Shown here piece after piece: positions 11,144 through 21,600 of a DNA stretch of 64,000 nucleotides. Source of the DNA: Watersipora subatra (taxonomy: Eukaryota > Bryozoa > Gymnolaemata > Cheilostomatida > Watersiporidae). The first letter of the stretch is position 1, and every line of letters begins with the position of its first letter. Made by a program: the position numbers and the translations under genes. The notes under the pieces are model-generated. The model was not told where the DNA came from. It searched no databases and saw only the letters and a list, made by a program, of their open reading frames with translations. The stretch is taken from positions 21,484,182 to 21,548,181 of the forward strand of contig NC_088711.1 of the NCBI RefSeq assembly GCF_963576615.1, read 5' to 3'.

Positions 11144-14100
11144 GTATGTATGGGTATTTAATGACCTTAACTTTGTTTACTCGAGTGGCGTCATTTTATT
11201 TGGGTTTAACGACTGTGTTAGTGTAGTTTTGATGCATGTTTATATGCACAGCTACAGGGAGGTTACATTTGTTTAGTTTACTTTTAGTTCTCTGGCAAAC
11301 AGTTGGATAGGTTTGCTAAAAAAGCTGAGAAAGAACAAGAAAAAGAGAAGGCAAAAATGAAGAAAGCGATGGTTTGTGTCTAGATTAATTAATTAATTTA
11401 TTTATTGCTCACGCTAAATATGAAAGATATTAAATACAGTACTTTGTTCTCATATCATGTATAGCGTATCTTTCATGAATCTTCAAGTAGGATTTTTAAT
11501 TCACTTTAAAATGAAGTAACCTTGTGAGTTGCACTGATTGTGTTTAACTGTTCGTTTCTTAGACGCAACACAACATTGAAGGAGCAAAGATATATGCAGA
11601 GAATGCTATTAGAAAAAAGAATGAGTGCTTAAACTTCATGAGGATGAGTGCACGGTTAGACGCAGTGTCCAGTCGTGTGCAGACGGCAGTTTCCATGAAA
11701 GGGGTAAGGCAACTATCAGCCTTTCTTACTGTCATTCAACATGGATGCGCTGTGATGTTCCAATGATATCGGCATGTTTGCTATAGCATGTTTGTTTACA
11801 TTTTGACACCTGGGTGTGAGCTAATTCAGGGAAATGTTTTTCCACCTGATCCGACGCCCGAGTAAACTCGTATTCGTTGTTTCGCTTTGTTTTTCTGTAC
11901 ATATGGTTTAAATATTATGAAATTTTGCTCCCGTTGTGTGTTATACATTTTAAGCACAATTGTGAAGTTTCAAATAAATTAGACTTTTAGTTCTTGAGAT
12001 ATTGCTGAAATAGTGAGGGCACTTTTAACTGACCAAGAAATTAAAAATGTCTGCCAACAGAATATTATTTTTTTGTCCTTTGGGTGTACCTAGGATCACG
12101 AAACTATGGTGCTTTTGTGCAGTATATATTTCCAGTATAATTCTGAAGTTTCAGGTTGATTGAACCATTAGTTTTTGAGATATCGCTAAGAAATCGAGGG
12201 AACATCTATCCGATTGAGAAATAAAAAATGGTTGTCGTCAGATGTCATCAGAGTCATGGCTGTCTACTGACATACTGATTGAAATTCTTAGTGATTAATG
12301 TAAAAATAGACAAAACTAGAAAGCTTATTCTCAGCAACAAGAGCTTTACTCTGAAACTATTTGTCTTTCTATTCATAAAAATATACTTACTCTATCAGGC
12401 TCGGCGTACATCAACTACATGTATTATGTTTTATCAAATAACTCGAGAACATCACATATTTGAAAGAGGGTGAGGAAAAAACTATTTATTATATCTGATT
12501 TTTGTTTTCGTTCACCGAGTTTTACAAACTAGGAGCTTCAATATGATATACTGTTCACAAGAAATTGTGCTATGCTAAGTGGTTTCAGAATCGATTGAAA
12601 TCCTCTATTCTAGGATCAGAGTGCTTGCTTGTGCATACAAGGTTAAAGGTGGTATTGTCTTAATAATTAGATAACTATTGGTCGAGAACCTCCACATACA
12701 GTCCAACCTTGGCATACAAATTTATCTGCTCCAAATATGTGCATCATGTCGGAACTGTCATTTCTTGAAATGAATATTTTTATAAAAATATGTTTTATCA
12801 TGTTAAATTCGTTTGAAAATCTAAAATTGATGAAAACTGTTTCCTGTAGTTAAGTATAGAGTTAAAATGTTTTATGTAAAACACTAAATGTAACAAAACA
12901 ATGTCACTTGCAAGAACAGAATCAACAATGTGATAATTATTAAAAGCAATTTGTCAATTTAATCTTTGTTGTTTTTATTAGACTATATTGTTTTTATCTT
13001 AGAGACATGGGATAGTTGTTTAGACTCAGCAAAGCATTGGCTCGATAATAGAGTGAGTGATAGAAATATGGGATGGAGCATACTCCACTGTAGTATGAAT
13101 TAGATTAGAGCGGGGACATTGAATTCATTTAATCTACATCTAGTGTAGATTAATTTAATTTAACAATTAATATTATTTTCATGTTCTATTCGTAGTTTTA
13201 TTGCTTTAGCTGCAAGACTGTAATGCTTTGAGAAGTTTATGATATCACATTTTCAGACAAATATTTGCTGTAATTTTATATGTAGAGGTGATCATAGGGT
13301 AAGGTTTGACTGTGATTTTGTATGTACAGGTGATCATAAGTTAAGGTTTGACTGTGATTTTATATGTACAGGTAATCATAAGTTAGGGTTTGACTGTAAT
13401 TTTATATGTAGAGGTGATCATAAGTTAAGGTTTGACTGTGATTTTGTATGTACAGGTGATCATAAGTTAAGGTTTGACTGTAATTTTGTATGTACAGATG
13501 ATCATAAGTTAGGGTTTGACTGTAATTTTGTATGTACAGATGATCATAAGTTAGGGTTTGACTGTAATTTTATATGTAGAGGTGATCATAAGTTAGGGTT
13601 TGACTGTAATTTTATATATAGAGGTGATCATAAGTTAGGGTTTGACTGTAATTTTGTATGTAGAAGTAATCTTAAGTTAGGGTTTAACTGTAATTTGTAT
13701 GTAGAGGTGATCATACGTTAAGGCTTGACTGTAATGTGCTGAGCCAATGTTGTCTATCTTTTACTATTATTAATAACAGCAAAGGTTGAATTTATCTCTC
13801 TATAATGGGTTCCATGAACTGTTGCATTGAATGAGAGTTACACGTTTATAAATTTGACAATTAGGTTACTCTTCAAATCTCGTTTTTCTCCATTTCGAGC
13901 CTTATATATATGTATATAAAGGATGAATGAACTAAATTAATAGGCCTAAAAGTTATCTATCATTGACTTACTTGTCTTGAAAGGCTGTCCTTCTCTGACA
14001 GTTTCATTGAGCCATATTTGCCGTATGATATCTATCAAAGAAGAATATCTCGAAGTATTCAAACCCATCAGCATGATTATCAGCTGCCGGCATTCTAAAT

Positions 14101-17100
14101 GACTAACTACCGTTATGAATTTATATATTCAAACCGTGCTGTGTACACATATTTAATATTAATGTACACATAGTATCAGTGTTTACATTGTAGAATATAT
14201 GTTTTTTGACTATGAGCATAGTCACATTCATCTCATCTACACTCATGTACACTTTACAAACATAATGTTAGTTTAAATGCGTTCACCGATGGCCGAACAA
14301 ATACTTGCCAAGCTTTTTTACGATTACTTCACATATTTTGTAGAATCATTATCATCAATTATTTTTTATTTATTCTACAGTAATTGTATGAATTGATTGT
14401 TGTATTACTTCATTACACCACCCTTCACCGTATGAGTATTGCTGACACATTTTAGGTTGTAAAGAATCTGGGAGTTGTCACCAAGGGTTTGGATAAGGCC
14501 ATGGCATCTATGAACCTTGAGGAAGTTGAGAAAATTATGCAGAAGTTTGAGACACAGTTTGAAGATCTTGATGTCAGGGAATCGGTACGTGTTTGCTTAT
14601 AAAGCCCGAGGTCATAATTTGGTCTCCAATATGTGTATGGCTTTTGTATGATGAACAAGTAGTATCCAAGTCAATTCAAACGCTGAAATTCAACCGGACA
14701 AGCTAAATTGCCTGAACACGCCAACAGCTTTAAATTTAAATACACAATCAACCTTACGCATAAAATATTGCTAGTTCTAACTGTGATGCAGCTCGTATTT
14801 GATCCTTGCCCTGTGGGTTTGATAAAAAAAAATCTATTTTGGTGACTCAACTAGAATCTCTAGTATCAACACTTATTATAAAATGAATATGGTATATCAT
14901 ATTCCTTTGTGCAGACGATGGAGGCTGCAATGGGCTCTGCATTCGCCACATCAGCTCCTGGTAACCAAGTGGAAGAACTTATGAAACAAGTAGCTTCCGA
15001 AAATGACCTAGATATTTCTGAACAACTCAAAGACCTCCATCCCGGCCAATCTACTCTGGAGGCATCAACGGCGTCGACAGCGAAAGAAGATAATTTATCA
15101 AGAAGGTACGTGTGCTCATAGTTAAGACTCTGTAATAGTTTTGATGTTGTCATGTCAAAAGTTGTTGCAGCTATTGTGATAGATACAAATTATTTTGTTT
15201 TAGTTTGCTTGAAGTTTTAAATAGTTTATAAGTTATGCCTTCTAGTTCATTGATTACGTTTGTAAAGGGATTCATTCACCACTGCAAGAATTTCTCCAGT
15301 CTGTCTATTCATCATTACCTGTTTGCTTCACTCCGTTATTGGGTTTGAAATACAGTAGACGCTCCTATAGCATATACCTCCTATAACATAATTCCACATA
15401 AAATAAAGAATTTACGTAAAGTTTCATATTACGTAAAACATTCCATAAAATGTAAAGTGTCAAGTCGGCGAAGTTCTCAAATTTGATTTGAATAACGATA
15501 ATCTTGTAGTTAGCCTTAAAATGTCGCTTTCTCTCCGGGCGTTTGAGAAAAAACAACAAACATATAGTGTCATTTCTATCTTCTATATACATGTATATAT
15601 ATTTCTCAAAGTATGTGTGTCATTCCGGCTATAGCGCATGCTGATTATTTTATCAATGCGGCCACGTGTTACAATGTCCATGTTAAGAAATATTTTTCGT
15701 AAGGGTCAATGACTATATCTGGGGTCATGGCCAATTCTTCTCACGCGGACAATTATACGGGTTACGATCACAGAAACTATGGTTAAGTCGCAAATCACAA
15801 GGTTGAGTTATCCGACTTTGAAGTTACACTAACTGAATTTATAATATTGGTAACGATTTTTGTAACACGTGCATCTGGACCAATCAAAGAGTGATCTTTC
15901 TGAAGATTTAGCCAAGAGAAGTCTTTAACCCTCAGAAAAACCCCTTAAAACCGTTGCTATGCTAAACAGGACCTACTGAAAAATAGCGTCTGATAAAAGT
16001 AATCGTTTCTTTTTTGCCGATTTTAAAGATAACTCTGACATTTTGGACACTTATAATGAGTACTTTGGTATTCCAACTGATGTCAAAAGCAGTGAAAGTT
16101 AAAGGAATGACGATGATATATTCCTAACGATTCTTATGAGATTATTACAATATTTATAAAAATAATTATTCGATTTCATAAGATTATTATAAGATTTAGT
16201 TAAAAGAATAGCTATTCGAATTTACAAGATCGAAGTATATAGTGACTGATGGTGTGCAATATGTTACTGTTATTATTTTTTTGAAGATTTTGTTGATGAT
16301 ACTATGGCTGTGCCCAATATCGCGGCACTGCCAAGCCGGTTTCAATATCTGCAAATTAAGTAATCCATTTTCTTATAGATATACAGCTATTTTTATGAGA
16401 ACCAGCTAAAATCTGTTTAGATTTTGAAATTCAGCATGTTTTGAATATAAATACAGAAATCTAGATAAATATCACAACTTCTTGATATTGGTCGCTATGA
16501 CGTTTTGAAATGTAAACAAAATTGTGCATTGGTTTTCGTTTCTAAAACTTTAACACCAGTTTTCTCAGAATTATGTTTTCGCACTAATGGTAAACATGCA
16601 TTCAGTTTATTGACCATAAAATCTGTTGTAATTAAGCTAGACTCAAAATTCTTTTGTAAAATAACTGAGAATTTTTTCTTGCTAGTGTAGATAACTCCAA
16701 ATCTTACATTCTCGACTTAACCATGGTTTTTGTGATCATGACACATATTGTCTCCGTGGGAAACGCTTCGACATTTGTACCGGTATCGAGAGGTACCAGT
16801 TTCGTCGTATTCAACGTTTTGATGGATAGCTTCTGGTGGAACAGTAACCTTTTTTATACACACACTATGCAAGAATTATTATTATATCTGCATATTCAGG
16901 ATTTTTATTTTGTTTTCTCGGTTCGTATTAATTCTATTATTTACAAATCATCTTTTATAGTAATCGTAGCAAAACCGACTTAATGTAGCTATTACTTGCT
17001 AATTATTTCACATTTACATCTAAACCTTTTTATAGTCGTTTTCCTCATTATATGAAGCTTAAAGGTTGTTTGACAAACATTGAAAACCTTTAAAGTTGTT

Positions 17101-18100
17101 TTTATTTTCGTTACTAATTTATTTCAATTACACAAAAAACTTTTTCATGATATGTAGTTTGAAAGTTAGAATGGCAAATGTTGTTATATGTTAAATACAA
17201 ATCAATTTTCTGACCAAAGACTTTTTTATTACCCGGGCAACGCCGGGTAGCACAGCTAGTTATTTATACAAATTCCATGACATTCTAGTTCGTCGTGACA
17301 GATCACCAGATGTGTTGACAAAACAGATAAATAGCTGCGTGATTGTTCATAAATACATGAAGGCAATCGATTTGTGCAGATGTCACAGCATTGGTCTATC
17401 ATTCTGAATACTTAGGTAATATAAAAGTTGGAGTATTGTCGAAAGCTATCTTTTATCTTAACCTTGACCCCTGGATGCAGATAATGTAGATGATAGACAG
17501 GTAGACACCGCTCTTATTATAGTAAAAATAATAAGAGCGGTGTGTACCACTGTTCTTCAAGTGTAAAGAATACAATAGTGTACAATTGTTCTTAAAATAG
17601 AGTAAATAATTTTTGCTCTATTTTAGATGTATAAAATATTTGTTATTAGTTTTCATTTGTAGAATAGATCTTGCTGTCTAAAAAATAAACAAACCATTGT
17701 GAGTGGACATCGAAGATGTGCTTAACTTATTGTAAATTTGCCACAATCATGGACCTTAAACAAGTGAAAGTGATAAGGGAAAGGAGACCAGTTGTCGATA
17801 CTAACCAGTAGTACTGCAGTTACTGTACAGTCAACAAATTAAAAAGTTATGTCTAGTTTTCCTTTTTTGCATGGACCAAAGCGTGAGTTTGAAAAGATCT
17901 TGGAACGGATTACTCAATTTACATGTATTTTACTGTTCGTATAATGTCAAATCCTGATAACACAAAAATTCCTGGAACAAACTATTTACGTTGAAGGAGC
18001 GTCTACTGTGCATGTATGTCAACCTAGACATCTTTTCTGGTATTGAAATTATCTGCACCTGTCACTTTCATTATGCAGGTTGGCAGCGCTGAGGAACTGA
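11105..18100 (+). CDS. CHMP1A: CHMP1A, ESCRT-III component (complete, six exons)
   Basis: Exons 11105-11143, 11288-11371, 11563-11703, 14456-14584, 14915-15105 and 18079-18100 join in phase to a 201-residue protein, close to the roughly 196 residues of human CHMP1A. All introns are GT-AG. The start [19 protein letters not shown] matches the CHMP1A N-terminal helix, and [20 protein letters not shown] and LDKAM follow in family order. It ends LSRRLAALRN, the MIM1 motif that binds MIT domains of VPS4, spastin and LIP5. CHMP1A rather than CHMP1B is supported by DTLFQLKF and the identical C-terminus. The protein assembles on endosomal and midbody membranes and recruits VPS4 to ESCRT-III. The first three exons are compact; introns 3 and 5 are long and carry repeats. 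Confidence 0.93.
11288..11371 (+). CDS. CHMP1A: CHMP1A exon 2
   Basis: 28 codons in phase 0, from [12 protein letters not shown] through a charged EK-rich helix to KMKKAM. Acceptor TTTTAG, donor GTTTGT. Confidence 0.88.
11563..11703 (+). CDS. CHMP1A: CHMP1A exon 3
   Basis: 47 codons in phase 0, containing [18 protein letters not shown] and ending TAVSMKG before donor GTAAGG. Confidence 0.9.
12698..13010. repeat. Degenerate MITE-like repeat (copy 1)
   Basis: It starts acagtccaaccttggcata and ends near ttatcttagagacat. The same start and end motifs recur at 54350-54640 (acagtcaaacctcaacata ... catcttagagacac). This looks like an old dispersed element; its class is not determined. Confidence 0.4.
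13271..13725. repeat. 42-bp minisatellite, about 11 copies, in CHMP1A intron 3
   Basis: The unit (for example ggtgatcataagttagg followed by tttgactgtaattttatat) repeats with substitutions but almost no length change. Because 42 is divisible by three, one frame stays open as a 14-residue repeat (DCNFxCxGDHKLxF). It lies within the intron between CHMP1A exons 3 and 4, without splice sites that would join it to the gene. Confidence 0.9.
14456..14584 (+). CDS. CHMP1A: CHMP1A exon 4
   Basis: 43 codons: [19 protein letters not shown], then [19 protein letters not shown]. Acceptor TTTTAG, donor GTACGT. Confidence 0.9.
14915..15105 (+). CDS. CHMP1A: CHMP1A exon 5
   Basis: 63 codons plus 2 nt. It holds [18 protein letters not shown] and the acidic linker to KEDNLSR. 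The donor AGAAG|GTACGT is used in phase 2; read-through would instead end after YVCS at 15121 and lose the MIM1 end. Confidence 0.9.
15579..17259 (+). mobile_element. Non-autonomous Helitron in CHMP1A intron 5
   Basis: The 5' end follows A with TCTTCTATATACATG. The 3' end carries a GC-rich hairpin ACCCGG-GCAACG-CCGGGT (17231-17248), seven bases, then CTAG followed by T: the Helitron 3' signature (hairpin, CTRR, insertion before T). There are no terminal inverted repeats and no target duplication. The element is about 1.7 kb with no Rep/helicase frame, so it depends on another copy. The 5' boundary is less certain than the 3'. Confidence 0.75.
17505..17543. repeat. Perfect 16-bp stem hairpin
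   Basis: acaccgctcttattat, a 7-base loop (agtaaaa), then the exact complement. It lies in CHMP1A intron 5, outside the Helitron. Confidence 0.85.
18079..18100 (+). CDS. CHMP1A: CHMP1A exon 6 (22 coding nt, stop)
   Basis: Acceptor TTATGCAG; the phase fits exon 5 and gives ...RLAALRN then TGA at 18098-18100. Confidence 0.88.
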
Positions 18101-18361
18101 GTCATGCACAGACTATGAATGCTATCACAGCAAGGGAAGGAACTATCTCTCTACAAGTCGTTTTTGTTGACATTTCTGTTTAACGAAACATATTTTTCTA
18201 AGAAATTCAGCTTATATTTTAATGATAATATTAGATTGTAACATTTGTAAAACTGGCTTTCTTTTAGTAAGAAATATACAAAAATGCTCCAAACTAACCA
18301 GGATTTATGAGTAAAATTTTACACATTATAATAACCATATTCGCATGCTTTTGTGGCACTG

Positions 18362-18367
18362 AATAAA
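18362..18367 (+). terminator. CHMP1A: CHMP1A polyadenylation signal
   Basis: AATAAA 262 bp after the stop, the first canonical hexamer I see in the 3' UTR. It lies only 85 bp before the stop codon of the convergent gene. Confidence 0.55.
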
Positions 18368-18452
18368 CCTTCAATAGACGAATGGGGCAATTGACTGGAA
18401 TGACACTTATTCTATTTATAGGCCTTGCTATATATCGAGAGATGCAAGTACA

Positions 18453-18641
18453 TTATCTGAAAAACTTTAATCTTTTGATGGAAAAGGAAAAGAACTTGGG
18501 AATCATAGCACTGAGCACAAGTCCCTTGCCATTAGGAAAGTAGCCGGGTAACAGGAGACTGCGAGCATGCAGGTGCATAGGCATGTTCCTCACTTGACTC
18601 TGTTCCATGTTGAATTTGGCCAGTATGTCTTTGGTCAATCG
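18453..18641 (-). CDS. RPUSD4: RPUSD4-like last exon
   Basis: Phase 0 after acceptor [25 protein letters not shown], then [12 protein letters not shown] and a C-terminus matching human LHLHARQLILP. TAA at 18455-18453. Confidence 0.88.
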   Translation of the reverse strand, partial: RLTKDILAKFNMEQSQVRNMPMHLHARSLLLPGYFPNGKGLVLSAMIPKFFSFSIKRLKFFR

Positions 18642-21600
18642 CTAGAATAACGGAAAATATTTCTTTTCAGCACCTCATGGATTCATACATTGGTAGACTT
18701 GTGAGTAATAGCCAAGGCTTTTCTTTGATGAAAAATCAAAAGTTATTGATTTGTAAATTTAATGTGAATCTAAGAAGTAGGTTTTTTGCTAGAAGAGGGA
18801 GAATATGGACTACTTGTACATTTGGCTAATCACCATGTGCGCACCTACAGAATCTCCTGCAATTTGAGCAGACTTGAATTTCAGTACGGAGATCAACCGT
18901 ATCAACTCTCGTCAAGTGACAAACAAATAAAGCTTCATTTAATAGACTATACATAATATAACAGAAGCACATATGAATGAATGCATAGCAACCTTTTGTA
19001 AAGTGGTTTACGTGTATAAGACAGAAGACGGTGGATAAATAAGACGCAGGATAAAAATTACAACGCTATAAAATGGCAGGGTGGTTTTGCCAGATCTCTC
19101 TCTAAGGGAAACAACATGACTTTAATGAATCAATTGCGATCATTGTAGAGCATACCTGAGGAGCCAGTTTATCTCTATGAGAGTACTTATGATCCCCGAG
19201 AATTGGGGTACTAAGGCCATCGGCCAGGTGAACTCTCAGCTGGTGCTTGCGACCTTACAACATAATAGAGCTTTAGTACTAATGGAAATCTAACCAATGG
19301 TATTTTATTATATAACTCATATTATACCATCAAAATTACTTTTCAAACTCATTTCCTTACAATTATGACATAATAATTAGTGAAGGAAAATATTTGCTCA
19401 TTTACTTCGTTTTAATCTAACCATTTGATTTAATATTGATAAGCCTATTATTTAAAATTCAGTGTTAATAAACAAAGTGAGCCCAGGCAGAAATGACAAA
19501 ACAAGCGCTAAACCAGGGGTTCCCAACCAGGGAGGAATTCCCCTTAGGGGGAATTTTGGATATACAAGGGGGGAACAGAGAGGTCTGATTTGATAGATTT
19601 TTAATATATGTCCTGCAGTGCCGTGTGAGTTTGGGTTTCATCCTTCAGCATTTTGGTTTTATCTATAACACTAGTTGCTAATAATGAGCTACTAGTCAGA
19701 ACCCAGATAAATGTAAACACGCCCATCTGGATTTTGATTGGATAGTAAGTTAACCTAGTCATAAACCAATTCACTGCCATGTCGAAGGTCATGTATTGTT
19801 GTGCGTTGTATGCGTGCTGTATAAAAATTAATAATATGTTGCTATATGTTTAGATATGCACATTAAAATGGGATTATAATTTGTATCGGTTGTTTCTAGT
19901 CTTGTGAGTTAACAGTGTGGGGGAATCAAATTTATGAAAAGGCATAAGGGAGAGGAACTGAATGAAAAAGGTTCACAGCCCTTTCGCTAAACAAACTAAT
20001 TAGGGTGAAATATAAAACATATAACGACAATATAAACGTAATAATTGCTGGCCAAGTCAAATATAAATTACATAACCTTGCCAGCTGGCCTTAAAATTTT
20101 GTCCATTTTACTCTAAAAACTGATGATGGGTTCAAAGAGAATCTCAGTTAGGGATATGTTAGTGAGCCCGAAAATGTGACTGCTTCGAAGATATCTGTAT
20201 GCTGAAGCAATCAATCCTAAGCAGAGTTTTGATAAGGTTGTCATGGGCAGACACGTTAGCGATATGTTAGGGATACGTTAGCGATATGTTTGAAAATATC
20301 TAATTCTGTTATTTGACATATTTAGATAACAAAATAGTGCATGCGTAAACATTTTGTGATAGCATGTCTTTTGAAGGAAGCTTTTCACAAAGTTAGATGT
20401 ATGACACATAGAATATTTTGAAGCATTCTATTTATGCTCTATAAAGATGCTCATAAGAAAGAACTTTTCAGACAAATGTTGATCGCAAGTATGTGGAAGA
20501 CATTTAATCTATCTTAGTAGCATAAGCTTTGAAAAAAATTACAATTCTGACTATTTTTAAAAATAGACTCTGATACAATGGCATTGGCTTAGTCATAATA
20601 GACTGAAAGTGCCAAAATTAATTTTGAGCATGACCACAGTCTAAAATTTAGATTCTGATTAGTGACCAATTTAGAATCTAAATTGATCACTTAAAAACAA
20701 AACTGACCAGTAAATGGTTGAAGCTCCACAAGAGCAGCGGTCTCATTGTATCGCAGAACTCTGTATTCTGTTTGAGCAAGGTGAGCCCCTCTACGCCTCG
20801 TCTTCGTCGTTATGGGTAGGAGAATTGACTAGAAAATGATAGAACTAAGACTATGTATATAAAAATGCTATACAGTGATTTAAAACTAACAATTAGTAGA
20901 TCATCATCATACACTAGAATGGTGAGAGAGATTTAGGTGTCATTTGGGTGCATTGATACAAACCACAAATATTTTTGCTATAAAGTTTGGATTGCAATAG
21001 GCAACAAGATTAATTAAATTAAAATTAGTTAGTGATATGTTGGCGATATGTTAGCAATATGCTAGCGATATGTTAGCCATATGTTAATGATATGCTAGCG
21101 ATATGTTAGTGATATGTTAGCCATATATCAGTGATATGCTAGCGTTAAAAAGTATCTCATTTTGTTGCCTTATATACATTTACATGACAAAAACCTCTGA
21201 AAGTTTAAACTAAAAAGCAATCCAAAAAGCTTATACAAGAATATCATTGGCTAAAACAGTAACAACAGTAACCACAACTTTAACACTTTCAATAACAGAA
21301 TTTTTATAAAAGGACTCTTGATTTTCGCTTGAATTGTTGTAACTACAGTTAACAGACCTGCGACATATTTGTGCTTGTCAGAAAGATTGCAATCTGGGGA
21401 TTACCACAGTATCTAGTATGATTTACAGTAAGATATATATGAATCTATGTCTACAATAACTCCTTAAAACACCAAATGAAATTTTAATAAAATCCTGAGA
21501 CTAAAAAGGTTTACAAATAATAGTTCTTAAGCATATTATTTTTAGAAATTATTAGATATTTTAAGCGAAATAGACAAATCTGTCTTGGTGGTTTGGTTTG

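Noticed and set aside
13239-13721. 160-codon open frame as a protein gene.
   Set aside because: It is the in-frame reading of a 42-bp minisatellite inside a CHMP1A intron, with no splice context or family match.
18453-18638. First read as a Ty1/copia reverse-transcriptase tail (KFNMEQSQ...PMH).
   Set aside because: The continuing [12 protein letters not shown], the splice acceptor at 18642-18643 and the in-phase exon at 19156-19253 identify it as the last exon of the RPUSD4-like gene.
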